Below, piece after piece: positions 1-10,386 of a stretch of DNA of 64,000 nt (positions are counted from its first letter, which is position 1; each line of letters opens with the position of its first letter). The DNA comes from Staphylococcus pseudoxylosus. GTDB taxonomy: Bacteria > Bacillota > Bacilli > Staphylococcales > Staphylococcaceae. Both the position numbers and the translations under genes were made by a program. The notes below the pieces were generated by a model. That model was not told where the DNA came from. It made no database searches and worked only from the letters and a program-made list of their open reading frames with translations. The stretch lies in the NCBI RefSeq assembly GCF_003697915.1, contig NZ_RCVN01000008.1:124001-188000 (forward strand). The letters are read 5' to 3'.

Positions 1-491
1 GTGTTTCTTCAGGTGAAAATCGTGCAGTAGAAGCTGCTAAAAAAGCAATTTCTTCACCATTATTAGAAACTTCTATTGTAGGTGCGCAAGGTGTACTTAT
101 GAATATTACAGGTGGAGAATCATTATCACTTTTCGAAGCGCAAGAAGCAGCTGATATCGTGCAAGATGCAGCAGACGAAGATGTGAATATGATTTTTGGT
201 ACAGTAATTAACCCAGAATTACAAGATGAAATCGTTGTAACAGTTATTGCAACTGGTTTTGAAGACAAACCTTCATCACAAGGTCGTAAAGCTTCGAACA
301 CAGGTTTTGGTAATAGTGCAACAAGCGGAAGTACTACTAAAGAAGACACAATTTCTTCAAGTTCAGTAGGTGCTTCACAAGCATCATCAGATAGTGCGAG
401 TGAAAGTAGAGCCCACACAACTAACGAAGATGATATTCCAAGTTTCATCAGAAATAGAGAAGAAAGACGTTCAAGAAGAACTAGACGTTAG
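1..491 (+). CDS. ftsZ: Cell division protein FtsZ, 3' part only
   Basis: The frame is open from base 3 and runs to a stop at 489-491, so only the C-terminal part of FtsZ is present. FtsZ is the tubulin-like GTPase that forms the cytokinetic ring. The visible part contains the end of the tubulin C-terminal domain ([26 protein letters not shown]). A low-complexity Ser/Thr-rich linker follows, then the conserved C-terminal peptide [14 protein letters not shown], which binds FtsA and SepF. A basic tail, RSRRTRR, ends the protein and is typical of staphylococci. The gene is followed by a strong terminator and the pgeF-ylmE-sepF cluster, the usual Firmicute order. Confidence 0.97.
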   Translation, partial: VSSGENRAVEAAKKAISSPLLETSIVGAQGVLMNITGGESLSLFEAQEAADIVQDAADEDVNMIFGTVINPELQDEIVVTVIATGFEDKPSSQGRKASNTGFGNSATSGSTTKEDTISSSSVGASQASSDSASESRAHTTNEDDIPSFIRNREERRSRRTRR

Positions 492-529
492 TCGCAACAA
501 TTTTTGTAGACTAAATTAAATAATAAAGT

Positions 530-561
530 GTCATCAGGTCAGTAGATCTGATGACTTTTTT
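530..561 (+). terminator. Rho-independent terminator after ftsZ
   Basis: An 11-bp stem (GTCATCAGGTC with GATCTGATGAC, one G-U pair) closes a 4-base loop and is followed by six T residues. It lies between the ftsZ stop and the pgeF ribosome site and probably ends the division operon transcript. Confidence 0.9.
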
Positions 562-616
562 AAATTTAAGTAATAATAAAATGTTGCTTTTATATATCCT
601 ATGGAGGTTTGTGGTC

Positions 617-1405
617 ATGCAAGAAAAATTTATTAAAAAGCATCATATATTAGACTATGAGGACAATTATTTAAAAAAAGTAAAATTGGGTATAACAACA
701 AGAGAAGATGGTTTGAGTCCTTTCCCTCGAAACGCCTTTAATATGGCAAGATATATTGATGATAATCAACAGAGTATCACTCAACATCAAGAAATGCTCG
801 CTGCTGCAATTGATTTTCCTAGAGAGCAATGGGTTTTTCCGATTCAAACTCATGAAAATCATGTTGTAGAAGTAACTGAACAAGATAGAGGTACTAATAT
901 TGATTCACTGACAGAACGCTTGCATGGTGTAGATGGTTTGTACACATATGATGAAAATATTCTGCTTACAATGTGTTATGCTGACTGTGTACCTATTTAC
1001 TTTTATAGCGAAAAGCATCATTTTATAGGTCTTGCACATGCTGGTTGGAGAGGGACTGTTGGTCAAATCGTCATCGAAATGGTGTCACATATAGATTTTG
1101 AGTTATGTGATTTAAATGTTGTCATTGGGCCAGCAACGTCTACTTCTTATGAAATTAACGATGATATAAAGTCTAAATTTGAAGAATTACCGATAGATAT
1201 TAATCAATATATAAAAACTAGAGGTGCAGATAGACATGGTATTGATTTAAAACTTGCAAATGCATTATTGCTGGAAAAAGCAGGTGTTCCTAAAGATAAT
1301 ATTTATATAACAGACTATGCGACATCTGAAGATTTATCATTATTCTTTTCTTACAGAGTAGAAAAAGGAGATACGGGTCGAATGTTAGCATTTATTGGTC
1401 AATAA
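617..1405 (+). CDS. pgeF: Peptidoglycan editing factor PgeF (YfiH/YlmD, laccase-domain)
   Basis: A protein of 262 residues in the multicopper-polyphenol-oxidase/YfiH family. The family member PgeF hydrolyses mis-incorporated L-Ser from UDP-MurNAc precursors; purine nucleoside activities are also reported for relatives. Visible motifs are the metal-site segments ADCVP and HAGWRGT and a C-terminal SYR segment. The frame is open upstream to 551, but that ATG lies inside the ftsZ terminator. The ATG at 617 has GGAGG nine bases ahead and gives the usual family length. The gene lies between ftsZ and ylmE, as in other Firmicutes. Confidence 0.9.
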   Translation: MQEKFIKKHHILDYEDNYLKKVKLGITTREDGLSPFPRNAFNMARYIDDNQQSITQHQEMLAAAIDFPREQWVFPIQTHENHVVEVTEQDRGTNIDSLTERLHGVDGLYTYDENILLTMCYADCVPIYFYSEKHHFIGLAHAGWRGTVGQIVIEMVSHIDFELCDLNVVIGPATSTSYEINDDIKSKFEELPIDINQYIKTRGADRHGIDLKLANALLLEKAGVPKDNIYITDYATSEDLSLFFSYRVEKGDTGRMLAFIGQ

Positions 1406-1422
1406 CGAAGAGGTGGATAGAA

Positions 1423-2097
1423 TTGGACGTACAATATAATTTAAAATGTATAAGTGAACAAATACAAACACATTGCGAAAAGGGTAATATTTCAACAATG
1501 CCAAACGTGATTGCAGTGACAAAGTATGTTACAATAGACCGAGCTAATGATGCATATAATGCAGGAATTAGACATTTCGGTGAGAATCGTTTGGAAGGGT
1601 TTCAGCAAAAGAAAGCAGCCCTACCCAAGGACGCCGTAATGCATTTTATAGGTTCTTTACAAACTAGAAAAGTTAAAGAAATTATCAATGAAGTTGATTA
1701 TTTCCACGCATTAGATCGTTTGAAATTAGCAAAAGAAATTGATAAAAGAGCTGAACATAAAATTAAATGTTTTGTACAAGTGAATGTATCTGGTGAATCA
1801 TCTAAACAAGGTGTTTCATTATCAGAGGTTAACACTTTTATCGAAGCGTTAAAGCAATATGAAAATATAGAAATCGTTGGTCTTATGACGATGGCTCCTT
1901 TAACTGAAGATGAGCCATATATAAAAAGCTTGTTTCAATTATTAAAAACAAAAAGAGATGAAATTAAAGCGCTCAATTTAAATTATGCACCTTGTACTGA
2001 GCTATCTATGGGAATGAGTAATGATTATCATTTAGCCGTTGAAGCAGGTGCATCGTTTGTGAGAATTGGGACTAAACTTGTAGGAAAAGAGGAGTGA
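1423..2097 (+). CDS. ylmE: YggS-family PLP homeostasis protein (YlmE)
   Basis: A single-domain alanine-racemase-fold protein of 224 residues that binds pyridoxal 5'-phosphate and keeps B6 vitamers in balance; no racemase activity is expected. The PLP lysine is in the segment VIAVTKYV near residue 32. Family motifs HFGENR, HFIGSLQ and LSMGMSNDY follow. The start is a TTG codon preceded by GAGGTGG at a good distance. Its stop overlaps or touches the sepF start region, which suggests translational coupling in a pgeF-ylmE-sepF-ylmG unit. Confidence 0.93.
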   Translation: MDVQYNLKCISEQIQTHCEKGNISTMPNVIAVTKYVTIDRANDAYNAGIRHFGENRLEGFQQKKAALPKDAVMHFIGSLQTRKVKEIINEVDYFHALDRLKLAKEIDKRAEHKIKCFVQVNVSGESSKQGVSLSEVNTFIEALKQYENIEIVGLMTMAPLTEDEPYIKSLFQLLKTKRDEIKALNLNYAPCTELSMGMSNDYHLAVEAGASFVRIGTKLVGKEE

Positions 2098-2102
2098 GCC
2101 CC

Positions 2103-2702
2103 GTGGCTTTAAAAGATTTATTTAATGGATTTTTCGTTGTAGAAGAGGAAGATGACGAATTAGAAGCGCCGCATGAAGAAGAACAAAATAGAAACCAAAA
2201 CAAACAACAAGCACAGTCTCAAAGCAACTTTAATGAACAATCAAACAATGGTTATACAGAAAAACCAAGATCAATACAGTCCGTTCCCAAGAAACAATCA
2301 ACAAGATTACAGCAATCATCGGGAGAAAGGAAGTATCAAATGAATAACAGTTCATCTAAAAATAATACAAGGAACGTTGTGAATATGAATAATCAAGAAC
2401 AAGATCAATTTGATTTTGCACAAGAAAGTTCTAAGATGTGTTTATTTGAACCCCGTGTTTTTTCAGATACACAAGATATTGCAGACGAACTTAAGAATCG
2501 TCGTGCTACATTAGTAAATTTACAACGCATTGATAAAGTTTCTGCTAAACGTATTATAGACTTTTTAAGTGGTACTGTTTATGCAATTGGCGGAGATATT
2601 CAACGCGTTGGATCAGATATATTCTTATGTACACCTGACAATGTTGAAGTTGCAGGAAGTATCACTGATCAAATAGAAAATATGGAATACCAAGGTGAAT
2701 AG
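2103..2702 (+). CDS. sepF: Cell division protein SepF
   Basis: SepF bundles FtsZ filaments and tethers them to the membrane. The N-terminus ([10 protein letters not shown]) is an amphipathic membrane-anchoring segment. It is followed by a long Gln/Asn-rich linker (about residues 20-110) and the conserved dimerisation core ([39 protein letters not shown]). Two GTG starts are possible. The one at 2094 overlaps the ylmE stop. The one at 2103 is eight bases after AGAGGAG and is preferred here; the difference is three residues. Neighbours are ylmE and ylmG. Confidence 0.95.
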   Translation: MALKDLFNGFFVVEEEDDELEAPHEEEQNRNQNKQQAQSQSNFNEQSNNGYTEKPRSIQSVPKKQSTRLQQSSGERKYQMNNSSSKNNTRNVVNMNNQEQDQFDFAQESSKMCLFEPRVFSDTQDIADELKNRRATLVNLQRIDKVSAKRIIDFLSGTVYAIGGDIQRVGSDIFLCTPDNVEVAGSITDQIENMEYQGE

Positions 2703-2714
2703 AGGTAAAAATAG

Positions 2715-3005
2715 ATGGATATTGGTTTATTAGCAAACATATTTAATTTTATTTTATTCTTGGTTCAGATATATTATTATGGGATGATTGTATACTTTGT
2801 TATGTCATGGATTCCCAATGCACGTGAAAATAAATTCGGTCAATTTTTAGCAAAGTTATATGAGCCGTTTTTAGAACAATTCCGTAAAATTATACCACCA
2901 ATTGGGATGATCGACATTTCATCAATCGTTGCAATAGTAGTACTTGTACTATTCCAAAGAGGTTTAGCAAACATATTTGACTTGATTTTAAGGAATCTAA
3001 TGTAA
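2715..3005 (+). CDS. ylmG: YggT-family membrane protein (YlmG)
   Basis: A 96-residue integral membrane protein with two YggT hydrophobic segments (about residues 5-30 and 65-92) around a short loop with the family pattern SWIPNARENKFGQFL. YlmG homologues act in cell or plastid division, with membrane and nucleoid effects, but the molecular role is not settled. The gene follows sepF by 12 bases with AGAGG as ribosome site and is the last gene before a terminator-like hairpin. Confidence 0.92.
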   Translation: MDIGLLANIFNFILFLVQIYYYGMIVYFVMSWIPNARENKFGQFLAKLYEPFLEQFRKIIPPIGMIDISSIVAIVVLVLFQRGLANIFDLILRNLM

Positions 3006-3047
3006 CGGATTGTATAAAACTTAACGAACTAACATAAAATAAATGAC

Positions 3048-3079
3048 AAGCACCTAACGTTAAATAACGAGAGGTGCTT
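3048..3079 (+). terminator. Terminator-like hairpin between ylmG and ylmH
   Basis: AAGCACCT and AGGTGCTT form an 8-bp stem around a 16-base loop and run into a T-rich stretch. It probably attenuates transcription into ylmH. It also covers the GTG at 3074 that could otherwise be read as the ylmH start. Confidence 0.65.
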
Positions 3080-3103
3080 TGTATTGTATTTGGAGTGATA
3101 CAA

Positions 3104-3874
3104 ATCGATATTTACCAACATTTCAGAAAAGAAGAACATGATTTAATAGATCAACTTATTGATAAATGTAATCGTGCCAATGATCAATATGCGCCTGTAT
3201 TGACAACATTTCTTGATCCACGTGGTCAATTTATAATGGAGGTTGTTGCAGGTAGCTTTGATGATTTGAACGTTACATTTTATGGTGGGCCATACGCAGA
3301 AAGAAAAAGGGCTTTTATTGCGCCAAGTTACTTTGAACCAACTAAAGAAGAATTCGAAATTGTATTGATTGAAGTTGATTACCCAAAAAAATTTGTAACA
3401 CTACAACATCAGCATATTTTAGGCACAATTATGTCGCTTGGAATTGAGAGAGAGCAGTTAGGTGACATTGTTGTATCAGATAAGATTCAATTTACTTTGA
3501 CAAAGCAACTTGAATCTTATATTATATTAGAATTAAATAAAATCAAAGGTGCAACAGTTAAACTTAATTCTATTCCTATAAAAGATATGATACAATCAAA
3601 AGAGAATTGGCAAACATTTGATACAACAGTAAGTGGCTTAAGGTTAGATGTTGTATTAAAAGATATGATACGAAAATCTCGAACTATTGCAAAACAATTA
3701 ATAGACAAAAAACGTGTTAAAGTAAATCATACAGTGGTTGATGCCGCAGACTTTCAACTTGATAGTGGCGACTTGTTGTCAATACAAGGATTCGGTAGAG
3801 CTATGATTACTGACATAGGCAGTAAAACTAAAAAGGATAAAATTAGAATTTCTTACAAAACGTTATTCAAATAG
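3104..3874 (+). CDS. ylmH: S4-domain RNA-binding protein YlmH (RqcP-like), possible ATC start
   Basis: About 256 residues with an N-terminal YlmH domain (IDIYQHFRKEEHDLID, PVLTTFLDPR) and a C-terminal S4 RNA-binding domain (LRLDVVLKDMIRKSR, KRVKVNH). YlmH binds stalled 50S subunits in ribosome quality control and is related to RqcP. RqcH is also encoded in this window at 25171-26868. The start is odd. Homologues begin MDIYQHF, but here the matching codon is ATC at 3104, eight bases after GGAG. In-frame GTG codons at 3074 and 3095 lie in the terminator stem and in the ribosome site itself. The start call is an inference. Confidence 0.85.
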   Translation: MDIYQHFRKEEHDLIDQLIDKCNRANDQYAPVLTTFLDPRGQFIMEVVAGSFDDLNVTFYGGPYAERKRAFIAPSYFEPTKEEFEIVLIEVDYPKKFVTLQHQHILGTIMSLGIEREQLGDIVVSDKIQFTLTKQLESYIILELNKIKGATVKLNSIPIKDMIQSKENWQTFDTTVSGLRLDVVLKDMIRKSRTIAKQLIDKKRVKVNHTVVDAADFQLDSGDLLSIQGFGRAMITDIGSKTKKDKIRISYKTLFK

Positions 3875-4027
3875 TGGTATAATAAGCTATCATATAATTT
3901 GAGACTACATCTTTAACGCTTTGCACAATTTAGTAAATGATATATTATAAAAACATATTGTAGATAAAACACTATTTCTGTTATTTAACCAATGGAGAAA
4001 ATAGTGTATTATAGAAGGAGGATATTT

Positions 4028-4645
4028 ATGCCTTTTACACCAAATGAAATTAAGAATAAAACTTTTACAAATGCAAGAAATGGTTTTGAGCCTACAGAAG
4101 TTGAAAGTTATTTAGAACAACTTAGTAATGAAATTGAACGTTTGAAAGAAGACAAAGTACAATTGGAAAAAGTGATTGAAGACAAAGAAAGTAATATTCA
4201 ATCATATAAAGAGGTACATCAATCTGTAAGTGACGCGTTAATTCACGCCAAACAAGCAGGAGAAGAAACTAAGGCAGCTGCGACAAAAGATGCTGAAGCA
4301 ACAGTTTCTAAAGCGAAAGCAGAAGCAGATAGAATTGTTAACGATGCAGTTGAAAAAGCACGTAGACTTTCTTTCCAAACTGAAGATATGAAACGTCAAT
4401 CCAAAATTTTCAGATCACGTTTCCGTATGTTGGTTGAAGCACAATTAGATTTACTTAAAAATGAAGATTGGGATTATTTATTAAATTACGATCTTGATTC
4501 TGAACAAGTTACTGAAGAAAACATTAATCATTTAAACGATAACGAATTGACTGAAGAAGAAAAAGCTATGAAAGCTAGAGCAGAAGCAGATAACCATGCC
4601 AGTGCTAGCGACCAAACATCAGCTGCTGATTCAGAAAATAAATAA
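4028..4645 (+). CDS. divIVA: Cell division/polarity protein DivIVA
   Basis: A 205-residue coiled-coil protein that senses negative membrane curvature at septa and poles. The N-terminal motif MPFTPNEIKNKTFTNARNGF is the lipid-binding DivIVA domain. It is followed by coiled coil (about residues 30-130), the FRSRFRMLVEAQLDLL segment, and an acidic low-complexity tail. The ATG at 4028 follows GAAGGAGG; the frame is open further upstream, but those residues do not match the family. It stands between ylmH and the ileS T-box leader, the standard staphylococcal order. Confidence 0.96.
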   Translation: MPFTPNEIKNKTFTNARNGFEPTEVESYLEQLSNEIERLKEDKVQLEKVIEDKESNIQSYKEVHQSVSDALIHAKQAGEETKAAATKDAEATVSKAKAEADRIVNDAVEKARRLSFQTEDMKRQSKIFRSRFRMLVEAQLDLLKNEDWDYLLNYDLDSEQVTEENINHLNDNELTEEEKAMKARAEADNHASASDQTSAADSENK

Positions 4646-4852
4646 TATTAGATAACAGACGCGTTTGAAACATTAAACATATCGCAGCGAGTTAGGGATA
4701 GTGGGAGCCTTTCATATGTTAGTTTCTTATATCACTGTTATGTCATCAAAAAGTAATAAAGATAATGAGAGAACTCTAAGTTGAGTTAATCAGGGTGGTA
4801 ACGCGGTATACATCGTCCCTGTTAATTGAACTTAGAGTTCTTTTTATTATTT
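4646..4852 (+). promoter_or_regulatory. T-box leader controlling ileS
   Basis: The base of Stem I can be seen as ATAACAG at 4652-4658 pairing with CTGTTAT at 4735-4741. The AGGGATAG and GGGAGCC segments lie within it. An ATC codon at 4731-4733 sits where the specifier codon is expected and fits isoleucine. The T-box sequence CAGGGTGGTAACGCGG lies at 4791-4806. The terminator stem GAACTCTAAGTT (4771-4782) with AACTTAGAGTTC (4829-4840) ends in a T run. Uncharged tRNA-Ile should favour antitermination and ileS expression. The specifier assignment is by position and should be folded to confirm. Confidence 0.93.
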
Positions 4853-4894
4853 AAAATGAATAAAGTATGAAAATCGAACGAGGAGTGTATAGAA

Positions 4895-7645
4895 ATGGAC
4901 TATAAAGACACATTATTAATGCCAAAAACAGATTTCCCAATGCGTGGCGGTTTGCCAAATAAAGAGCCTAAGATACAAGAAGAATGGGATGAAAAAAACA
5001 TCTATCAAAAAGTATTAGATAAAAACGAAGGAAATCCATCATACATTCTACATGATGGCCCGCCATATGCGAATGGAAACTTACACATGGGACATGCGTT
5101 AAACAAAATTTTAAAAGATATCATCACACGTTATAAATCAATGCGTGGGTACTATGCACCATACGTGCCAGGTTGGGATACACATGGTTTGCCAATCGAA
5201 CAAGCGTTAACTAAAAAAGGTGTTAAACGCAAAGAATTGTCAGTAGCAGAATTCAGAAAAAAATGTGAAGCATTTGCATTAGAACAAATTGAAAATCAGA
5301 AAAAAGATTTCAAGCGTTTAGGTATTAAAGGCGATTTCAATGACCCTTATATTACTTTAAAACCAGAATATGAAGCAGCTCAAATTCGTTTATTTGGAGA
5401 AATGGCAGATAAAGGTTTAATCTATAAAGGTAAAAAACCAGTATATTGGTCACCATCAAGTGAATCTTCATTAGCAGAAGCGGAAATTGAATATCAAGAT
5501 AAACGTTCACCATCTATTTATGTAGCATTTGATGTTAAAGATGGTAAAGGTATTGTCGATCCAGATGCAAAATTTATTATCTGGACTACAACACCATGGA
5601 CATTGCCATCAAATGTGGCGATTACGGTGCATCCTGATTTAACTTACGGTCAATACAATGTAAATGGTCAAAAATACATCATTGGTAAAGATTTAGCGAG
5701 TGATGTTGTGGAAGCCTTAGGATGGGACGAAGATACTTTAGTATTAGAAAAAGAATTTAAAGGTAAAGATTTAGAATATGTTGAAGCACAACATCCATTC
5801 TTTGAGCGTGAGTCATTAGTAATTAACGGTTTACATGTCACTACTGATGCGGGTACTGGATGTGTACACACTGCACCTGGACATGGTGAAGATGACTATA
5901 TTGTTGGTCAAAAATATAATTTACCTGTGATTAGCCCAGTAGATGATAAAGGTGTATTCACTGATGAAGCTGGTCAATTTGAAGGCATGTTTTATGATAA
6001 AGCGAACAAAGAAATCACAGATCTACTAAAAGAAAATGGTGCATTACTACATTTAGAATTTATTACACATAGTTATCCTCATGACTGGCGTACGAAAAAA
6101 CCAGTTATCTTTAGAGCGACACCACAATGGTTTGCATCTATAGATAAAGTACGTCAAGATATTTTAGGTGCTATCGATGAGACACAATTCAAAGTTGACT
6201 GGGGTAAAACACGTATCTATAACATGATTCGTGACCGTGGCGAATGGGTAATTTCACGTCAACGTGTATGGGGAGTACCATTACCAGTATTTTATGCTGA
6301 AAATGGTGATATTATCATGACATCAGAAACAGTTAATCATGTGGCTGATTTATTTGAAGCAAATGGTTCAAACATCTGGTTTGAGCGTGATGCGAAAGAC
6401 TTACTTCCTGAAGGCTTCACACATCCAGGTAGCCCTAATGGTGTATTTACAAAAGAAACTGATATCATGGATGTTTGGTTTGACTCAGGTTCATCACACC
6501 GTGGTGTGCTAGAGGCACGTCCGGAATTATCATATCCAGCTGATTTATATCTTGAAGGTAGTGACCAATATCGTGGTTGGTTCAACTCATCAATTACGAC
6601 TTCCGTGGCTACTAGAGGCCAATCTCCATATAAAATGTTATTATCACATGGTTTTGTAATGGATGGAGAAGGTAAGAAAATGAGTAAATCATTAGGCAAT
6701 GTGATTGTGCCAGATCAAATTGTTAAACAAAAAGGTGCAGATATTGCACGTCTATGGGTAAGTAGTGTGGATTATCTAGCAGACGTACGTATTTCAGACG
6801 AAATCTTAAAACAAACTTCTGACGTTTACAGAAAAATTAGAAATACTTTAAGGTTTATGTTAGGTAACGTAAATGATTATAATCCTGCTACAGATGCAAT
6901 CGCTGAAGCTAATTTATTAGAAGTGGATAAATATTTATTGAACAGATTACGTGAGTTTACTGCGAATACGTTAGACCACTATGATAACTATGACTATTTA
7001 GATATCTTCCAAGAAGTTCAAAACTTTATTAATGTAGAACTTAGTAACTTCTACTTAGATTATGGTAAAGATATTCTTTATATTGAAGAACGTGATTCTC
7101 ATAAACGTCGTAGTATGCAAACAGTTTTATATCAAATCGTAGTTGATATGACGAAATTATTAGCGCCTATCTTAGTGCATACATCTGAAGAGGTTTGGTC
7201 GCATATTCCTCATGTTGAGGAAGAAAGTGTACACCTAACGAATATGCCAGAACGTGTTGAAGTAGACCGTGAATTTGTAGATAGATGGAATACATTTATG
7301 AAATTACGTGATGATGTTAACCGTGCATTAGAAGTTGCACGTAACGAAAAAGTAATTGGTAAATCATTAGAAGCTAAAGTTGTGATTGGAAGCAATGATA
7401 ACTTTGACGCGACATCATTCTTACAACAATTTGCTGATTTACAACAATTATTTATTACTTCTCAAGCAGAAGTAGTCGATCATGTAGAAGATGGCATACC
7501 ATATCAATATGGAGATATTCGCATTGAGCATGCACATGGTGAAAAATGTGAGCGTTGCTGGAATTACAGTGAATCATTAGGTTCTGTAGGTGAACTAAAT
7601 AACTTGTGTCCACGTTGTCAAGAAGTTGTCAAAACACTAGTATAA
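4895..7645 (+). CDS. ileS: Isoleucyl-tRNA synthetase
   Basis: A class I aminoacyl-tRNA synthetase of 916 residues that charges tRNA-Ile and edits valine. The HIGH-type motif is in [15 protein letters not shown] (about residues 55-69), and KMSKS is in [10 protein letters not shown] (about 594-603). The CP1 editing domain has [15 protein letters not shown] (about 321-335). The C-terminal zinc module has the cysteine pairs CERCW and CPRCQ. Length and motifs match the native bacterial IleS1 type rather than the shorter mupirocin-resistant MupA type. Regulation is by the upstream T-box. Confidence 0.98.
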   Translation: MDYKDTLLMPKTDFPMRGGLPNKEPKIQEEWDEKNIYQKVLDKNEGNPSYILHDGPPYANGNLHMGHALNKILKDIITRYKSMRGYYAPYVPGWDTHGLPIEQALTKKGVKRKELSVAEFRKKCEAFALEQIENQKKDFKRLGIKGDFNDPYITLKPEYEAAQIRLFGEMADKGLIYKGKKPVYWSPSSESSLAEAEIEYQDKRSPSIYVAFDVKDGKGIVDPDAKFIIWTTTPWTLPSNVAITVHPDLTYGQYNVNGQKYIIGKDLASDVVEALGWDEDTLVLEKEFKGKDLEYVEAQHPFFERESLVINGLHVTTDAGTGCVHTAPGHGEDDYIVGQKYNLPVISPVDDKGVFTDEAGQFEGMFYDKANKEITDLLKENGALLHLEFITHSYPHDWRTKKPVIFRATPQWFASIDKVRQDILGAIDETQFKVDWGKTRIYNMIRDRGEWVISRQRVWGVPLPVFYAENGDIIMTSETVNHVADLFEANGSNIWFERDAKDLLPEGFTHPGSPNGVFTKETDIMDVWFDSGSSHRGVLEARPELSYPADLYLEGSDQYRGWFNSSITTSVATRGQSPYKMLLSHGFVMDGEGKKMSKSLGNVIVPDQIVKQKGADIARLWVSSVDYLADVRISDEILKQTSDVYRKIRNTLRFMLGNVNDYNPATDAIAEANLLEVDKYLLNRLREFTANTLDHYDNYDYLDIFQEVQNFINVELSNFYLDYGKDILYIEERDSHKRRSMQTVLYQIVVDMTKLLAPILVHTSEEVWSHIPHVEEESVHLTNMPERVEVDREFVDRWNTFMKLRDDVNRALEVARNEKVIGKSLEAKVVIGSNDNFDATSFLQQFADLQQLFITSQAEVVDHVEDGIPYQYGDIRIEHAHGEKCERCWNYSESLGSVGELNNLCPRCQEVVKTLV

Positions 7646-7684
7646 TTGAGACACTAGTTGTTATTAATTGAATATATTGATTTG

Positions 7685-7725
7685 GATGAGGCTGGGGCAT
7701 AATTAAATGTCTTAGCCTCATCTTT
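7685..7725 (+). terminator. Terminator after ileS
   Basis: GATGAGGCT pairs with AGCCTCATC across a 20-base loop that can pair further, followed by TTT. This kind of GAGGCTGGG hairpin is common between staphylococcal genes. Confidence 0.7.
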
Positions 7726-7891
7726 GCTAGAGTGGTATGATACTAAAACTTGTGTTATAAAAAATAAAGTCATTACCGCTCAATATTTCCGATTCCTTTC
7801 CTTTATTTTTGATGGCGTACATTGATAATAGAACAGGACAAACTAATTTAGAAGAACTTAAGTAAAACTTGATTTTAGAAGGGTGTTTTTT

Positions 7892-8686
7892 ATGTTTCAT
7901 AACCAAAGTGCACATTTTGTAAATGGCATAACATTAAATGTAAGAGATAAAGAAGCTATGAAACAATTTTATGAACATATCTTAGGGCTTAATGTAGTCA
8001 ATGAATCATATTCGATTGTCCATTATGAAATTGGTAATTCAAATCATTTTCTAACCTTAAAGCAAATCAATTATGGTAGAGAACCATTAACTTCGGAAGC
8101 CGGATTATTTCATTTAGCAATTAGATTACCATCGAAAAGAGATTTGGCGGATTTGCTCGTTCAATTGAGTGAGTATGAATTACCTATAAATGGTGGAGAG
8201 CATGATATTACAACGTCATTATTTCTAGAGGATCCTGAAGGCAATGGCTTAGAATTTTATGTAGATCATCCCATTGAAGATTGGGTATTTGAAGATGACA
8301 AGGTTGTTTTAGAAACACAACCAATCAATGTTCCTAATTTATTAACTTATGTTTCAAATGAAAAATGGCAAGGCATTCCTGATGAAACTATAATTGGATA
8401 TGTTAATCTTAAAACGATAGAGTTAAAGCGTGTGATTTCGTATTATAAAAATTTCTTTGGTTTAGAAGCCTCTTCCTTAGAAACAAACACAGCATTGTAT
8501 TTATCTTCTAATGGTTATCACCAACATATAGTAGTTAATAATTGGTTTTCTCGAATTAAGCGTATTGAAAACCATAAAACTTATGGGTTGGCGTGTGTAG
8601 ATTATCACTATCCTGAGACGACTCACAAGCATATTACAGGACCAGATGGTATACTGTTTCGTTTTAATTTTTATAAAGTAATGTAA
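7892..8686 (+). CDS. VOC (glyoxalase/dioxygenase superfamily) protein, CatE-like
   Basis: 264 residues with two vicinal-oxygen-chelate modules. The first (residues about 8-115) has GITLNVRDKEAMKQFYEHILGL and ends DPEGNGLEFYVD. The second (about 160-260) has IGYVNLKTIELKRVISYY and ends TGPDGILFRFNFY. The paired-module layout resembles catechol 2,3-dioxygenase-like CatE proteins, in which metal ligands are His/Glu in each module; the substrate here is unknown. The ATG at 7892 is nine bases after AGAAGGG. The gene is monocistronic, with a terminator upstream and a gap of about 210 bases downstream. Confidence 0.8.
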   Translation: MFHNQSAHFVNGITLNVRDKEAMKQFYEHILGLNVVNESYSIVHYEIGNSNHFLTLKQINYGREPLTSEAGLFHLAIRLPSKRDLADLLVQLSEYELPINGGEHDITTSLFLEDPEGNGLEFYVDHPIEDWVFEDDKVVLETQPINVPNLLTYVSNEKWQGIPDETIIGYVNLKTIELKRVISYYKNFFGLEASSLETNTALYLSSNGYHQHIVVNNWFSRIKRIENHKTYGLACVDYHYPETTHKHITGPDGILFRFNFYKVM

Positions 8687-8897
8687 TTAATGTGGAGTAA
8701 AGACAAAACTATTTTACTATGATACTAGAAAATTTATTAAATCAATGTTATGTAAAAATATAGCATTAAATCAATGGTTGATTATGAATTATTAAGTTTT
8801 ATATATATAATCAAACTGTAACTTTTTTTATAAGTTTGATTAGGATATAATGAAAGATGTTGTAAAAGCGACTGAGCGCAGAATAGGAGGTACAGAC

Positions 8898-9374
8898 ATG
8901 AAACGTCAGTACTACATTAGTATTTCTTTATTCATAACAATCGTTATATTATTATTAGATCAAATCACAAAATTTATTATTGCCAGTTCTATGAGAGTTG
9001 GAGATTCTTTTAACGTAATTCCTAATTTTTTAAATATAACTTCTCACCGAAATAATGGTGCAGCTTGGGGTATATTGAGTGGGAAAATGAGTTTTTTCTA
9101 TATTATTACAATTATAATTCTTGTTGTATTAATTATTTTTTACATTAAAGAAGCGAAACAGCATTTATTAATGCAAGTAGCTATTAGTTTATTATTTGCA
9201 GGAGCATTAGGTAATTTTATTGATCGTGTGTTACATGGAGAAGTTGTAGATTTTGTTGATACAAATATTTTTGGTTACAATTTCCCGATATTTAATGTAG
9301 CAGATTCTAGTTTGACCATAGGCGTGTTGTTAATAGTAATCGCTTTGTTAACAGATATGAAGAAAGAAGAATAG
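8898..9374 (+). CDS. lspA: Lipoprotein signal peptidase II (LspA)
   Basis: 158 residues with four membrane segments (about 7-25, 58-80, 90-110, 130-152). It cleaves prolipoprotein signal peptides after diacylglyceryl transfer. Conserved blocks are LDQITKFII, RNNGAAWGIL, GNFIDRVLHGEVVDFVD and FNVADSSLTIG; the two catalytic aspartates are in VVDFVD and NVADSS. The ATG at 8898 follows AGGAGG; an earlier in-frame ATG at 8850 overlaps a TATAAT-like box at 8846 and is rejected. rluD follows 12 bases later in the same transcript. Confidence 0.97.
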   Translation: MKRQYYISISLFITIVILLLDQITKFIIASSMRVGDSFNVIPNFLNITSHRNNGAAWGILSGKMSFFYIITIIILVVLIIFYIKEAKQHLLMQVAISLLFAGALGNFIDRVLHGEVVDFVDTNIFGYNFPIFNVADSSLTIGVLLIVIALLTDMKKEE

Positions 9375-9386
9375 GAGAGATATCGT

Positions 9387-10304
9387 ATGGAAATACATGA
9401 GTTTAAGATAGAAGACCAGAACGATACAGGTCAACGTATTGATAAGTTATTACCTGAATATAATTCAGATTGGTCACGCACTCAAATCCAAGATTGGATA
9501 AAAGAGAATCTTGTAAAAGTTAATGATAAAGTTATTAAGTCTAACTACAAGACAAAGTTAAATGACCATATAGTTGTGACTGAAAAAGAAATTGTAGAAG
9601 CGGATATTCAACCAGAAAATTTAAATTTAGATATTTTTTATGAAGATGATGATGTAGCTATAGTATATAAACCTAAAGGAATGGTAGTTCACCCATCAGC
9701 AGGTCATTACACAGGTACTTTAGTTAATGGTCTGATGTATCAAATGAAGAATTTATCAGGAATTAATGGTGAAATTCGTCCAGGTATTGTACACCGTATT
9801 GATAAAGATACATCAGGATTATTAATGGTTGCTAAAAATGATATAGCACACCGTAGTTTAGTAGACCAATTAGTTAATAAGTCAGTTACTCGTAAATATG
9901 TCGCATTGGTTCATGGTAATATTCCACATGATTATGGCACAATTGATGCACCAATTGGCAGAAATAAGAACGATCGTCAGTCTATGGATGTTGTAGATGA
10001 TGGTAAAGATGCGATTACACATTTTAATGTATTAGAGCATTTTGATAAATATACTTTAATCGAGTGTATTCTAGAAACCGGCCGTACACACCAAATTCGT
10101 GTGCATATGAAATATATTGGTTTCCCGTTAGTTGGTGATCCAAAATATGGACCGAAAAAAACGATGGATATAGGTGGCCAAGCATTACATGCTGGTGTAA
10201 TAGGATTTGAACATCCAATGACACATGAAAATATTGAAAAATCAGCCGCATTACCAGATGATTTTGAACAATTATTAACTGAATTACGCAGAAGCGAAAA
10301 GTAA
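9387..10304 (+). CDS. rluD: Pseudouridine synthase, RluD/RluA family
   Basis: 305 residues: an N-terminal S4 RNA-binding domain (about 15-75, with the RIDKLLPEYNSDWSRTQIQ pattern) and an RluA-type catalytic domain. The catalytic motif HRIDKDTSGLLMVAKN lies near residues 137-152 and holds the active-site Asp. The RTHQIRVHM block is C-terminal to it. This family modifies 23S rRNA helix 69 or neighbouring sites; the exact target is not shown by sequence. The gene is coupled to lspA, as in many Firmicutes, and is followed by a strong terminator. Confidence 0.93.
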   Translation: MEIHEFKIEDQNDTGQRIDKLLPEYNSDWSRTQIQDWIKENLVKVNDKVIKSNYKTKLNDHIVVTEKEIVEADIQPENLNLDIFYEDDDVAIVYKPKGMVVHPSAGHYTGTLVNGLMYQMKNLSGINGEIRPGIVHRIDKDTSGLLMVAKNDIAHRSLVDQLVNKSVTRKYVALVHGNIPHDYGTIDAPIGRNKNDRQSMDVVDDGKDAITHFNVLEHFDKYTLIECILETGRTHQIRVHMKYIGFPLVGDPKYGPKKTMDIGGQALHAGVIGFEHPMTHENIEKSAALPDDFEQLLTELRRSEK

Positions 10305-10342
10305 TTATAAGCTTTTGATATAAATATCTCCGACTAAAGAAT

Positions 10343-10386
10343 AAAGGTCAATTTCTATTGAGATTATATAGAAATTGACCTTTTCT
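10343..10386 (+). terminator. Strong terminator after rluD
   Basis: AAAGGTCAATTTCTAT pairs perfectly with the ATAGAAATTGACCTTT segment, and a T-rich tail follows. It separates lspA-rluD from the pyr leader. Confidence 0.92.

Noticed and set aside
551..616. An upstream extension of pgeF from an ATG at 551
   Set aside because: The ATG lies in the ftsZ terminator; the ATG at 617 has a good ribosome site and gives the family length.
4650..4860. A different riboswitch class before ileS
   Set aside because: The T-box sequence, Stem I base and terminator are all present.
6337..6699. Minus-strand frame within ileS
   Set aside because: Shadow of the ileS coding sequence; no ribosome site and no recognisable domain.
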